Below are positions 31,997-40,670 of a stretch of 59,702 nt of DNA, piece after piece. The DNA lies in the NCBI GenBank assembly GCA_016779605.1, contig JADHNH010000007.1, positions 1 through 59,702 of the forward strand, read 5' to 3'. Positions within the stretch are counted from its first letter, which is position 1; each line of letters begins with the position of its first letter. The notes beneath the pieces were generated by a model, which saw only the letters and a list, made by a program, of their open reading frames with translations, had not been told where the DNA came from and did not search any database. Both the position numbers and the translations under genes were made by a program. The DNA is from Nevskia sp. GTDB taxonomy: Bacteria; Pseudomonadota; Gammaproteobacteria; Nevskiales; Nevskiaceae.

Positions 31997-32164
31997 ATGA
32001 AGAAGTGGCGCTGCCTGGTGTGCGATTTCGTCTACGACGAGGCCAAGGGCCTGCCGGAAGAGGGCATTGCCCCCGGCACGCGCTGGGAGGACATTCCGGA
32101 AAGCTGGACCTGTCCGGACTGCGGCGCCGGCAAGAGCGATTTCATCATGGTCGAGGTCGACTGA
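31997..32164 (+). CDS. Rubredoxin
   Basis: Small iron protein (55 aa) with one Fe held by four cysteines, transferring single electrons to partners such as alkane or other monooxygenases. The ligand pairs are CLVC near residues 6-9 and CPDCG near 39-43. The intervening [15 protein letters not shown] is the family core and ends at SDF. ATG 31997 gives the standard length; a longer frame to 31913 adds Ala-rich residues without family support. No rubredoxin reductase or hydroxylase is adjacent. Confidence 0.95.
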   Translation: MKKWRCLVCDFVYDEAKGLPEEGIAPGTRWEDIPESWTCPDCGAGKSDFIMVEVD

Positions 32165-32301
32165 GGCGGCCTCCGCGGACACGTTCCGAGCCACCCTGGG
32201 GCGGCTCCGAATACCACCGCGGCCCGGGCGGACTTAAAATCCCCGCACGCGAGCACCATTCCGGCGGCGGCCGGCCTCCGCTCAACGACCAGGGAGCAGC
32301 C

Positions 32302-33201
32302 ATGTCAGCGGGAGACAAATTCAGGGCGGCAGTCGCCACCGAGAAGCCCTTGCAGGTGATCGGCGCCATCAACGCCTATACCGCGCGCATGGCGCAGGCC
32401 ACCGGCTTCAAGGCGCTGTACCTGTCCGGCGGCGGCGTGGCCGCCAACTCGCTGGGCATGCCGGACCTGGGCATCAGCACGATGGAAGACGTGCTCACCG
32501 ACGTGCGCCGCATCACCGACGTCACCAGCCTGCCGCTGCTGGTGGACATCGACACCGGCTGGGGCGGCGCCTTCAACATCGCGCGCACCATCCGCTTCAT
32601 GATCCAGGCCGGCGCCGGCGCCGTGCACATGGAAGACCAGGTGGGCACCAAGCGCTGCGGCCACCGCCCCGGCAAGGAAGTGGTGAGCAAGGAAGAGATG
32701 GTGGACCGGGTCAAGGCCGCGGTGGACGCGCGCACCGACCCCGGGTTCGTCATCATGGCGCGCACCGACGCGCTGGCGGTGGAAGGCATCGACGCCGCCA
32801 TCGAGCGCGCGGTGGCCTACGTCGAGGCTGGCGCCGACATGATCTTCCCCGAGGCGATGACCGAGCTGTCGATGTACCGCAAGTTCAAGGATGCGGTGAA
32901 GGTGCCGATCCTGGCCAACATCACCGAGTTCGGCCACACGCCGCTGTTCACCACCGAAGAGCTCGGCTCGGTGGACGTGGACATCGTGCTGTACTGCTGC
33001 TCGGCCTACCGCGCGATGAACGCCGCGGCCCTGAAAGTCTACGAAACCATCCGCGCCGAAGGCACTCAGAAGAACGTGGTGCCGCTGATGCAGACGCGCG
33101 CAGACCTGTACAAGCACCTTGGCTACCACGCCTACGAGCAGAAGCTCGACGCGCTGTTCGCCAAAAGCCGCGGGGCGGGAGGCGGGCGGCGGGAGGCGTA
33201 A
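32302..33201 (+). CDS. prpB: Methylisocitrate lyase
   Basis: Cleaves 2-methylisocitrate to pyruvate and succinate, the last step of propionate breakdown by the methylcitrate cycle. It is a 299-aa phosphoenolpyruvate mutase/isocitrate lyase superfamily TIM barrel: [14 protein letters not shown], metal-binding VDIDTGWGG, and the catalytic loop [20 protein letters not shown] precedes ATG 32302. The final residues ([11 protein letters not shown]) are encoded by a GGGAGGCG-family repeat, so the native C-terminus has been replaced or extended. It is followed by prpC; no prpD/acnD is nearby. Confidence 0.95.
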   Translation: MSAGDKFRAAVATEKPLQVIGAINAYTARMAQATGFKALYLSGGGVAANSLGMPDLGISTMEDVLTDVRRITDVTSLPLLVDIDTGWGGAFNIARTIRFMIQAGAGAVHMEDQVGTKRCGHRPGKEVVSKEEMVDRVKAAVDARTDPGFVIMARTDALAVEGIDAAIERAVAYVEAGADMIFPEAMTELSMYRKFKDAVKVPILANITEFGHTPLFTTEELGSVDVDIVLYCCSAYRAMNAAALKVYETIRAEGTQKNVVPLMQTRADLYKHLGYHAYEQKLDALFAKSRGAGGGRREA

Positions 33202-33254
33202 AGCAGCCTCCGCGCCCGCCCGTTCGCCTCACGCCTTTCCCCACTCGCCTCTCG
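33175..33254. repeat. Inverted GGGAGGCG-family array between prpB and prpC
   Basis: The left arm (33175-33202) consists of GGGAGGCG-type units ending in GGCGTAAA and contains the last codons and the TAA stop of prpB. The right arm (about 33232-33254) is the inverse (CGCCTCACGCC…CTCGCCTCTCG). prpC starts 19 bp beyond, so the array is inside the presumed prpBC transcript. Confidence 0.82.
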
Positions 33255-33273
33255 ATCTGAAGGACCGAAAACC

Positions 33274-34428
33274 ATGTCAGACGCCCCCGCTCCCGGCTTC
33301 AAGCCGAAGAAATCCGTCGCCCTGTCGGGCGTCACCGCCGGCAACACCGCGCTGTGCACGGTCGGCCGCAGTGGCAACGACCTGCACTACCGCGGCTACG
33401 ACATCCTGGACGTGGCCGACGGCTGCGAGTTCGAGGAGATCGCGCACCTGCTGGTGCACGGCAAGCTGCCGACGCGCGCCGAGCTGGCCGCCTACAAGAC
33501 CAAGCTCAAGTCGCTGCGCGGCCTGCCGGCGTCGGTGAAGTCGGCGCTGGAAGCGCTGCCGGCCGCCTCGCACCCGATGGACGTGATGCGCACCGGCGTC
33601 TCCGCGCTGGGCTGCGCGCTGCCGGAGAAGGACGACCACAACCATCCCGGCGCGCGCGACATCGCCGACCGCCTGATGGCGAGCCTGGGCTCGATGCTGC
33701 TGTACTGGTACCACTACGCGGTGAACGGCCGCATCATCGAGGTGGAGACCGACGACGACTCCATCGGCGGCCATTTCCTGCACCTGCTGCACGGCACCAA
33801 GCCGCCGGACTCCTGGGTCAAGGCCATGCACACCAGCCTGATCCTCTACGCCGAGCACGAGTTCAACGCCAGCACCTTCACCTGCCGCGTCATCGCCGGC
33901 ACCGGTTCGGACATCTTTTCGGCCATCTGCGGCGGCATCGGCGCGCTGCGCGGGCCCAAGCACGGCGGCGCCAACGAGGTGGCTTTCGAGATCCAGAAGC
34001 GCTACGACAGCCCCGACGAGGCCGAGGCCGACATCGTCAAGCGCGTCGCCGCCAAGGAAGTGGTGATCGGCTTCGGCCACCCGGTGTACACGATCTCCGA
34101 TCCGCGCAATAAGGTGATCAAGGAAGTGGCGCGCAAGCTGTCGGTGGAAGCCGGCAGCACCAAGATGTTCGACATCGCCGACCGCCTGGAGGCGGTGATG
34201 TGGCGCGAAAAGAAGATGTTCCCCAACCTCGACTGGTTCAGCGCGGTGTCCTACCACGTGATGGGCGTGCCCACCGCCATGTTCACGCCGCTGTTCGTCA
34301 TCGCCCGCACCTCCGGCTGGAGCGCGCACATCATCGAGCAGCGCATCGACGGCAAGATCATCCGGCCGTCGGCCAACTACATCGGGCCGGAAGACCTGAA
34401 GTTCGTGCCGATCGGCGAGCGGCGCTAG
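33274..34428 (+). CDS. prpC: 2-methylcitrate synthase / citrate synthase
   Basis: Condenses propionyl-CoA (and less well acetyl-CoA) with oxaloacetate. The 384-aa citrate-synthase-fold protein begins [20 protein letters not shown] with HYRGYDI, typical of PrpC rather than GltA. Catalytic residues are the His in GPKHGGANE, the His in IGFGHPVY, and the Asp in the MFDIADRLE region. The start at ATG 33274 is preceded by AAGGA. It forms an operon with prpB (72-bp gap), and pntAA follows 161 bp downstream. Confidence 0.94.
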   Translation: MSDAPAPGFKPKKSVALSGVTAGNTALCTVGRSGNDLHYRGYDILDVADGCEFEEIAHLLVHGKLPTRAELAAYKTKLKSLRGLPASVKSALEALPAASHPMDVMRTGVSALGCALPEKDDHNHPGARDIADRLMASLGSMLLYWYHYAVNGRIIEVETDDDSIGGHFLHLLHGTKPPDSWVKAMHTSLILYAEHEFNASTFTCRVIAGTGSDIFSAICGGIGALRGPKHGGANEVAFEIQKRYDSPDEAEADIVKRVAAKEVVIGFGHPVYTISDPRNKVIKEVARKLSVEAGSTKMFDIADRLEAVMWREKKMFPNLDWFSAVSYHVMGVPTAMFTPLFVIARTSGWSAHIIEQRIDGKIIRPSANYIGPEDLKFVPIGERR

Positions 34429-34435
34429 CCGTCCG

Positions 34436-34525
34436 GCGGGAGGCGTGAGGAGGGAGGAGAGAGGCGCAAAAACAGCTGGCGAACGCTGCTTCGGGCCTTT
34501 GACGCCTCTCCCCTCTCGCCTCCCG
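34436..34525. repeat. Inverted GGGAGGCG-family array between prpC and pntAA
   Basis: The left arm from 34436 (GGGAGGCGTGAGGAGGGAGG…GGCGCAAAAA) and the right arm ending at 34525 (TTTGACGCCTCTCCCCTCTC…) are imperfect reverse complements. The inner ends are again A-rich/T-rich. It starts eight bases after the prpC stop. Confidence 0.85.
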
Positions 34526-34589
34526 GTGCACCTCAGCGCCGGCAACATCCGCTAAACTTCGTGGCGTTTTGCGCCAGATAGAGAAAAAA

Positions 34590-35714
34590 ATGCCGGTCAA
34601 GATCGCGGTTCTGAAGGAAACGCGCCCCAACGAGAAGCGCGTGGCGATGGTGCCGGCGGTGGCCGACAAGCTCGCCAAGCTGGGGGCCGAGATCCACATG
34701 CAGTCCGGTGCCGGCAACGCCGTCAAGCTGCCCGACGGCGCCTTCAAGAACGTCACCTTCGCCGCCAACCCGCAGGGCCTGGTCAGCGACGCCGACGTGG
34801 TGCTGACGGTGCAGCCGCCGCCGCCGGAAGTGGCCGCGGCGATGAAGGAGGGCTCGATCCTGCTGTCCTTCATCTACGCGCACAAGGAGCCCGAGCTGGT
34901 GCGCCTGCTGCGCGACCGCAAGATCACCTGCTTCGCCATGGAGCTGGTGCCGCGCATCACGCGCGCCCAGGCGATGGATGCGCTGTCCAGCCAGGCCGCA
35001 CTGGCCGGCTACTACTCCGCATTGCTCGGCGCCACCCACCTGGCGCGCATCCTGCCCATGATGACCACCGCGGTGGGCTCGATCCGCCCGGCCAAGACCC
35101 TGGTGATGGGCCTGGGCGTGGCCGGCCTGCAGGCGCTGGCCACCGCGCGGCGCCTGGGCAGCATGGTCGAGGGCTACGACGTGCGCCCGGAAACCAAGGA
35201 GCAGGCCGAGTCGCTCGGCGCCAAGTTCGTCGACACCGGCGTGGACGCGCGCGGGCAGGGCGGCTACGCGCGCGAGCTGACCCAGGAAGAGAAGGACAAG
35301 GTGGCCGCCGTCGTCACCAAGCATATCCAGCAGGCCGACGTGATCATCACCACCGCCGCCATTCCCGGCCGGCCTTCGCCCAAACTGATCTCCAAGGCGC
35401 AGGTCGACGGCATGAAGGCCGGCGCGGTGATCGTGGACCTGGCCGCCGAGGGCGGCGGCAACTGCGAGTACACCAAGCCCGGCGAGACCATCCAGGTCGG
35501 CCAGGTCACCATCGTGGCGCCGCTCAACGTGCCCTCGCTGCTGGGCGAGCACGCCAGCGAGCTGTACGCCAAGAACCAGTACAACCTGCTGGAGCTGATG
35601 ATCAAGGACAAGGCGCTCAACCTGGACTGGAGCGACGAGGTCATCGCCAAGAGCTGCCTGACCCACGCCGGCGAGATCAGGAACGAGGCGGCGAAGAAGG
35701 CCGTTGAAGGCTGA
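34590..35714 (+). CDS. pntAA: Proton-translocating NAD(P) transhydrogenase subunit alpha part 1 (PntAA)
   Basis: NAD(H)-binding domain I of transhydrogenase, 374 aa, soluble and bound to the membrane subunits. It resembles alanine dehydrogenase: KIAVLKETRPNEKRVAMVP at the N-terminus, VMGLGVAGLQALATARRLG as the NAD Rossmann loop, and the RQD-loop region (YSALLGATH). ATG 34590 gives the family start; the frame opens 21 bp earlier at a TTG without support. Here domain I is a separate gene from the membrane part, as in Rhodospirillum and many beta/gammaproteobacteria. First of pntAA-AB-B. Confidence 0.95.
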   Translation: MPVKIAVLKETRPNEKRVAMVPAVADKLAKLGAEIHMQSGAGNAVKLPDGAFKNVTFAANPQGLVSDADVVLTVQPPPPEVAAAMKEGSILLSFIYAHKEPELVRLLRDRKITCFAMELVPRITRAQAMDALSSQAALAGYYSALLGATHLARILPMMTTAVGSIRPAKTLVMGLGVAGLQALATARRLGSMVEGYDVRPETKEQAESLGAKFVDTGVDARGQGGYARELTQEEKDKVAAVVTKHIQQADVIITTAAIPGRPSPKLISKAQVDGMKAGAVIVDLAAEGGGNCEYTKPGETIQVGQVTIVAPLNVPSLLGEHASELYAKNQYNLLELMIKDKALNLDWSDEVIAKSCLTHAGEIRNEAAKKAVEG

Positions 35715-35717
35715 AAG

Positions 35718-35757
35718 CCCGGGAATCGGGAGTGGGGAATCGGGAATCGTAAAATCG
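35718..35757. repeat. GGGAATC-family arm downstream of pntAA
   Basis: Single left-type arm (GGGAATCGGGAGTGGGGAAT…ATCGTAAAA) starting four bases after the pntAA stop. No matching right arm is nearby. A right-type arm of the same family occurs at 36226-36243, on the other side of pntAB, so the pair may bracket that gene. Confidence 0.75.
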
Positions 35758-35831
35758 GGGTCGTTGCGATTGCGAATCGACGAAACCCTTTGGCTGCGGG
35801 AAGTCAAAATCAAGCGGTAGGGAGCATGCGA

Positions 35832-36140
35832 ATGGACGCACACACCACGATCACGGGCTTCGTCGCCCTCTACATCTTCATGCTGGCCGCCTTCACCGGC
35901 TACGAGATCATCGGCCGGGTGCCGGCGATCCTGCACACGCCGCTGATGTCGGGCTCCAACTTCGTGCACGGCATCGTGGTGGTCGGCGCGATCTACGCGC
36001 TGCTCAACGCCACCACCATGCTGGAGCAAGGCATCGGCTTCGTCGGCGTGCTGTTCGGCGCGGCCAACGCCGCCGGCGGCTACGTGGTGACCGAGCGCAT
36101 GCTGGAGATGTTCAAGCCGTCGGACAAGAAGAAGCCGTGA
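35832..36140 (+). CDS. pntAB: NAD(P) transhydrogenase subunit alpha part 2 (PntAB)
   Basis: Short membrane subunit of transhydrogenase (102 aa) with three TM helices: VALYIFMLAAFTGYEII, then SNFVHGIVVVGAIYAL and GFVGVLFGAANAAGGYVV. It contributes to the proton channel together with PntB. I prefer ATG 35832, with AGGGAG seven bases upstream, over ATG 35826, where spacing would be only one base. The C-terminal tail is Lys-rich. Flanked on both sides by repeat arrays. Confidence 0.94.
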   Translation: MDAHTTITGFVALYIFMLAAFTGYEIIGRVPAILHTPLMSGSNFVHGIVVVGAIYALLNATTMLEQGIGFVGVLFGAANAAGGYVVTERMLEMFKPSDKKKP

Positions 36141-36243
36141 GGCGGGAGGGGAGAGGCGGGAGGCGCAAAAGCCTGGACGCGGCCCCTCACGGATTTTTGC
36201 GCCTCTCGCCTCTCGCCTCTCTCCTCCCGAATCCCGATTCCCG
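36140..36243. repeat. GGGAGGCG-family inverted array joined to a GGGAATC-family arm
   Basis: A GGGAGGCG-type inverted pair spans 36140-36229: left arm GGCGGGAGGGGAGAGGCGGG…GCGCAAAA, right arm TTTTTGCGCCTCTCGCCTCT…CTCCTCCC. It merges into a GGGAATC-family right arm (36226-36243). The array begins at the last base of the pntAB stop and ends nine bases before pntB, occupying the whole gap including the position expected for the pntB ribosome site. Confidence 0.85.
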
Positions 36244-36252
36244 GAAACACAC

Positions 36253-37668
36253 ATGAACCCCAACCTGATCATCGACAGCAGCTACATCGCCGCTGCCTTC
36301 CTGTTCATCTACGGCCTGAAGCGCATGTCGAGCCCGGTGACGGCGCGCTCGGGCATCGTCGTGGCCGGCTGGGGCATGGCGGTGGCGGTGGCGGCCAGCT
36401 TCCTCTACGTGTTCGGCGTGTCGGAGGAAGCCAGGCCGCACCTGTGGGTCAACGTCGGGCTGGCGGTGGTCGCCCTGGGCGTCGGCCTGGGCTGGGCGTG
36501 GATCAGCGGCAAGCGCGTGGCGATGACGGCGATGCCGCAGATGGTGGCCATCTACAACGGCCTGGGCGGCGGCTCGGCGGCGCTGATCGCGGCGGTGGAG
36601 CTGCTCGGCGGCCACGCCACCGGCGTGGTGGAGCAGGTCGTCACCGTTGTCGGCGGCCTGATCGGCTCGGTCTCGTTCGCCGGCAGCGTCATCGCCTGGG
36701 CCAAGCTCGACGGGCGCATCAACAAGACCTGGCGCATCAAGGGCCAGCAGCTGCTCAACGGCACGGTGATGCTGGCCACCCTGGCGGTGGGCCTGTACAT
36801 CGTGTTCGGCGCGCAGGGCCATGCCCCGGCCGGCGTGGTGATCCTGTTCTTCGCCGGCGCGCTGGTGTTCGGCGTGCTCATGACCATGCCCATCGGCGGC
36901 GCCGACATGCCGGTGGTGATCTCGCTGTACAACGCCTTCACCGGCCTGGCCGTGGGCATGGAAGGCTTCGTGCTGCAGAACCCGGCGCTGATGATCGCCG
37001 GCATGGTGGTGGGCTCGGCCGGCACCCTGCTGACCCTGCTGATGGCCAAGGCCATGAACCGCTCGGTCAGCAACGTCATCTTCAGCAACTTCGGCGCCAC
37101 CGGCGACGAGGACCAGGGCGACATCAAGGGCAGCATGAAACCGGCCGAGGCCGGCGATGCCGCGGTGCAGATGCGCTACGCCTCCAAGGTCATCTTCGCG
37201 CCCGGCTACGGCCTGGCGGTGGCGCAGGCGCAGCACAAGCTCTACGAGTTCGTGAAGCTGCTGCAGGACAAGGGCGTGGAGGTGAAGTTCGCCATCCACC
37301 CGGTGGCCGGCCGCATGCCCGGCCACATGAACGTGCTGCTGGCCGAGGCCGGCGTGCCCTACGACATCATCTTCGACATGGAAGACATCAACCAGGAGTT
37401 CGCCACCGCCGACGTGGCGGTGGTGGTGGGCGCCAACGACACCGTCAACCCGGCCGCGCGCACCAACAAGTCCAGCCCGATCTACGGCATGCCGATCCTC
37501 AACGTGGACCAGGCCCGGCAGGTCTACGTGATCAAGCGCGGCCAGGGCAAGGGCTACTCCGGCGTGGAGAACGAGCTGTTCTTCCGCGACAACTGCAACC
37601 TGGTCTACGGCGACGCGCAGAAGGTGATGATGGCGATGGTCCAGGCGGTGAAGGAGCTCGGCGAGTAG
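36253..37668 (+). CDS. pntB: NAD(P) transhydrogenase subunit beta
   Basis: Membrane domain II plus NADP(H)-binding domain III, 471 aa. About nine TM helices cover residues 5-260, followed by a soluble Rossmann-like domain with FAPGYGLAVAQAQH, the NADP loop GRMPGHMNVLLAEAGV, VVVGANDTVNPAAR and the C-terminal KRGQGKGYSGVENELFF. Together with PntAA/AB it uses the proton gradient to make NADPH from NADH. Start ATG 36253 has only GGAAACAC upstream. A rho-independent terminator follows 14 bp after the stop. Confidence 0.96.
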   Translation: MNPNLIIDSSYIAAAFLFIYGLKRMSSPVTARSGIVVAGWGMAVAVAASFLYVFGVSEEARPHLWVNVGLAVVALGVGLGWAWISGKRVAMTAMPQMVAIYNGLGGGSAALIAAVELLGGHATGVVEQVVTVVGGLIGSVSFAGSVIAWAKLDGRINKTWRIKGQQLLNGTVMLATLAVGLYIVFGAQGHAPAGVVILFFAGALVFGVLMTMPIGGADMPVVISLYNAFTGLAVGMEGFVLQNPALMIAGMVVGSAGTLLTLLMAKAMNRSVSNVIFSNFGATGDEDQGDIKGSMKPAEAGDAAVQMRYASKVIFAPGYGLAVAQAQHKLYEFVKLLQDKGVEVKFAIHPVAGRMPGHMNVLLAEAGVPYDIIFDMEDINQEFATADVAVVVGANDTVNPAARTNKSSPIYGMPILNVDQARQVYVIKRGQGKGYSGVENELFFRDNCNLVYGDAQKVMMAMVQAVKELGE

Positions 37669-37682
37669 AGCGGCGCGCCGTT

Positions 37683-37716
37683 CCCCAAAAGCCGCCTGCG
37701 GGCGGCTTTTTTTGGG
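37683..37716. terminator. Bidirectional intrinsic terminator between pntB and the DUF5924 gene
   Basis: A 10-bp stem, AAAAGCCGCC (37687-37696) with GGCGGCTTTT (37701-37710), and a 4-base loop, followed by more T (seven T in total) on the plus strand and preceded by A's for the minus strand. CCC/GGG extend the pairing outside. It lies between two converging genes. Confidence 0.93.
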
Positions 37717-37752
37717 CCGGGCCGCGACCCTGCGCAATGTCCTTGCCGCTGC

Positions 37753-38820
37753 CTACGGAACGACCTCGAAGCGCACCTCGCCGATCAGCTGCCCGGCGTC
37801 CGTGACCACTTCCACGCGCCAGGCACCCGCGGCGTCGGCCGGGAAGTTCTGCTTGTAGCTCCAGGCGCGGTAGCCCTGCCGGCCCAGGCCGGCGATGTCC
37901 AGCGGGATCCGCGCGACCTCCCTGCCGCCATGCATCCAGCGGTGGAACACGCGCTCGCGCAGGCCGCGCGGCGCGTGGATGGCGGTGAAGGCATAGAGGC
38001 CCTGCGCCAGCACGTTTGCCGGCACCGTGCGCAGCGCGGGGCCGGGCTGGCGGGCGTCGGTGTCCACCCCGGTGCTGATCACGGCTTGGTCCACCCACAA
38101 GGTCACCGGCGGCACCCAGAAGCGCAGCAGCCAGGACGCGGCGCCCAGCGACAGTGCGGCGGCGAGCAGCAGGCCCCAGCGCCGCAGGCTGCGGCCGCGG
38201 ATCAGGTGCGCCAGGCTCGGCAGCGCGAACAGGCCGATCGCGGCCGAAGCCGCGGCCAGGCTCTGCGTGGTGGTGAGCTGCCACAGCACCGGCGGTACGG
38301 TGAGCGCGGCCAGGTACACCGCGAACGCATGGAACCCCAGGTAGCGCCACGGCCGCGCGGCGATGACGCCGTAGTACAGCGGGTCCCACATCGAAACCAG
38401 CGCGCCGGCGCCGGCGGCGGCGGTGAATACCGCCTGGCCGCTGGCCCAGGTGGTGGTGGACAGCAGGAACGGCAGGCAGAAGAAGTAGGTCTGCTGGTGC
38501 ACCGCCTGGATACTGTAGCGCAGCACCAGCGGCGACAGGCGCGCCCAGCGGTAGCCGGCCAGCCAGCGTGCGAGCAGGCCCTCCGACAGCATCAGCAGCC
38601 AGCCCGCCGCCAGCAGGATGGCGATCGACTGCGCCACCCTTGCGTTGTTGCGCTCGACCAGCGCAAAGCTGGCCGAGCCGGCGGCGAAGCTGGCGCAGGC
38701 CAGCAGCAGGCGATGCCGCTCCAGCCAAGACAGCAGGCGCTGCAATCGCCCCGGCGGACCACCCGGCCCGGCCGGCGCGGCCGCGCCGGGCAAGGCCTCC
38801 GCGGCTCGGGTCTGCTCCAT
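37753..38820 (-). CDS. DUF5924/DUF2914 membrane protein
   Basis: A 355-aa protein, start ATG 38818-38820. The N-terminus is Ala/Pro/Gly-rich. Six or more TM helices lie between about 38 and 235 (LLLACASFAAGSASFALV, TYFFCLPFLLS, GLFALPSLAHLI). The C-terminal part (about 255-355) resembles DUF2914: VLAQGLYAFTAIHAPRGLRE, VFHRWMHGG, YRAWSYKQNFP and GAWRVEVVTDAGQLIGEVRF. DUF2914 modules are probably extracytoplasmic beta domains of unknown role. It is divergent from the patatin gene (45 bp) and converges on pntB. Confidence 0.8.
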   Translation of the reverse strand: MEQTRAAEALPGAAAPAGPGGPPGRLQRLLSWLERHRLLLACASFAAGSASFALVERNNARVAQSIAILLAAGWLLMLSEGLLARWLAGYRWARLSPLVLRYSIQAVHQQTYFFCLPFLLSTTTWASGQAVFTAAAGAGALVSMWDPLYYGVIAARPWRYLGFHAFAVYLAALTVPPVLWQLTTTQSLAAASAAIGLFALPSLAHLIRGRSLRRWGLLLAAALSLGAASWLLRFWVPPVTLWVDQAVISTGVDTDARQPGPALRTVPANVLAQGLYAFTAIHAPRGLRERVFHRWMHGGREVARIPLDIAGLGRQGYRAWSYKQNFPADAAGAWRVEVVTDAGQLIGEVRFEVVP

Positions 38821-38865
38821 CACCTATTATGACGGCGGCAAATCGCCCGGGTTCGGGGGCCCGCG

Positions 38866-40524
38866 ATGGGGGACAACTGCTTCAGGATCGGCCTGGCCAT
38901 GGCCGGCGCGGTATCGGCCGGCGCCTACAGCGCCGGCGTGCTGGATTTCCTGGTCGAGGCGCTGGACGCCTGGCACGCCGCCAAGGCGCGCGGCGAGGCG
39001 GTGCCGCGGCACGCAGTGTCGCTGGAGGCGGCCAGCGGCGCCTCCGCCGGCGCCATGTGCGCCGCCCTGCTGGCGGCGGCGCTGCCGTACCGCTTCCCGC
39101 ACGCGCGGCTCGACGCGCGCCGGCGGCCGGACGCGCGGGCGGGCGAAAACCCGTTCTACCGCGCCTGGGTGCGCGACATCGGCATCGCGCCGCTGCTGGG
39201 CACCGCGGACCTGGCCGGGGGACCGCTGAAATCGCTGCTCGACTGCACCGCGCTGGACGGCATCGTGCAGGCGGCGCTGGACTTCGCCGGGCCGGCGCAG
39301 CCACGGCCCTACGTGCGGCGCCCCTTCGTGGCGCGCTTCACCCTGGGCAACCTGCGCGGCGTGCCGTACACGGTGAACTACCGCGGCACGCGGCCGGCCA
39401 GCGACACGCTCTACGCCCATGCCGACTTCCAGGGCTTCCTGGTCGGCGGGGAGCCGCCCCGCCCGCTGCCGCCGCACCTGGCCGGACACCGCCTGCTGGG
39501 CGCGGAGCCATCCGCCGCCGATCCCGCCTGGCGCGGCCTGGGCGAAGCCGCGCTGGCCTCCGGCGCGTTCCCGTTCTTCCTGAAGCCGCGCCTGCTGTCG
39601 CGGCCGGGCAGCGACTACGCCGCCCTGCGGTTCGGCACCGGCGATCCGGCGCTGCCTGGCGGCAGCCTGAGCGTGCCGCCGGCCTGGGGCGACGGCGCCG
39701 CGCCGGCCGCTTACGACTACGTCTGCATGGACGGCGGCCTGTTCAACAACGAACCGCTGGAGCTGGCGCGCGAGGTGGTGGCCGGCGGCTACGGCTGCCG
39801 GATGCCGCGCAGCGGCGCGCTGGCGGACCGCGCGGTGCTGATGATCGCGCCGTTCGTGTCGCGCCCGGGCGCCGGCACCCTCCTGCCGGTGGCGCCGCTG
39901 CACCAGCTGATCGCGCCGCTGCTGTTCTCGCTGGTGGCGCAGTGCCGCTTTGCGCCGCAGGACCTGGCCCTGGCGCAGGACGAAACCGTCTACAGCCGCT
40001 TCCTGCTTGCGCCGACCGGATCGAAGTCTCCGCCCGGGGCGCCGTACTGGATCGCCGGCGGCCCGCTGGAAGGCTTCTTCGGCTTTCTCCACGAGGAGTT
40101 CCGCAAGCACGACTACCAGCTCGGCCGGCGCAACTGCCAGCGCTTCCTGCAGCGCCATTTCACCCTGCCGGCGGACAACCCGATCGTCGCGGCCGGCTAC
40201 GCGGAGCTGGCGGAGCCGCAGCTCCGCGCCTGGCGCACGGCCGACGGCGAGCTGCCGATCGTTCCACTCACCGGCACTGCCGTGCCCGAAGAGCCGGCCT
40301 GCGACTGGCCGGCCGGACAGCTCGACGTGGAGGAAATCCTGCACGCGGCGCGGCGGCGCGCCGACGCCGTGTCCGCCGCGCTGCGCGCCGGCATCGGCGG
40401 CCCCTGGCTGCGGCGCCAGGCGCTGGGCCTGCTGGCGCGCGCCGGCTGGATCGCGGCGCGCCCGCCGCTGCAGCGCGCGCTGCGCCAGGCCCTGGAAGAC
40501 GCGCGCAGCGCCCAGCAACTGTAA
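38866..40524 (+). CDS. Patatin-like phospholipase
   Basis: Predicted serine lipid acyl hydrolase, 552 aa, with a Ser-Asp dyad. The oxyanion region is GLAMAGAVSAGAYSAG (10-25), the nucleophile elbow GASAG is near residues 56-60, and the catalytic Asp is in MDGGLFNNEP near 288. The GGGxRG loop of plant patatins is replaced by GAVSAG, as in a bacterial subgroup. The long C-terminal extension (about 330-552) has no motif I recognise. No obvious signal peptide. ATG 38866 was chosen just upstream of the first strand. Confidence 0.85.
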   Translation: MGDNCFRIGLAMAGAVSAGAYSAGVLDFLVEALDAWHAAKARGEAVPRHAVSLEAASGASAGAMCAALLAAALPYRFPHARLDARRRPDARAGENPFYRAWVRDIGIAPLLGTADLAGGPLKSLLDCTALDGIVQAALDFAGPAQPRPYVRRPFVARFTLGNLRGVPYTVNYRGTRPASDTLYAHADFQGFLVGGEPPRPLPPHLAGHRLLGAEPSAADPAWRGLGEAALASGAFPFFLKPRLLSRPGSDYAALRFGTGDPALPGGSLSVPPAWGDGAAPAAYDYVCMDGGLFNNEPLELAREVVAGGYGCRMPRSGALADRAVLMIAPFVSRPGAGTLLPVAPLHQLIAPLLFSLVAQCRFAPQDLALAQDETVYSRFLLAPTGSKSPPGAPYWIAGGPLEGFFGFLHEEFRKHDYQLGRRNCQRFLQRHFTLPADNPIVAAGYAELAEPQLRAWRTADGELPIVPLTGTAVPEEPACDWPAGQLDVEEILHAARRRADAVSAALRAGIGGPWLRRQALGLLARAGWIAARPPLQRALRQALEDARSAQQL

Positions 40525-40670
40525 ACTGGCGGGCAAAATCCGCAGCGCGCCGACAGCGCGCCCACCAGGGACGAATCCGTGATACCAGCCAGCCGGGGCG
40601 CCCGGTCCCGAACTGAGGCGGCCCGCATCCAGGCGGCCTGCATCGGCACGCCCCGCACCGGGTGCAGGTG

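Noticed and set aside
40525..40670. Possible preQ1 riboswitch before the queuosine precursor transporter
   Set aside because: The leader is GC-rich with small hairpins but I could not find the conserved core of a known preQ1 class.
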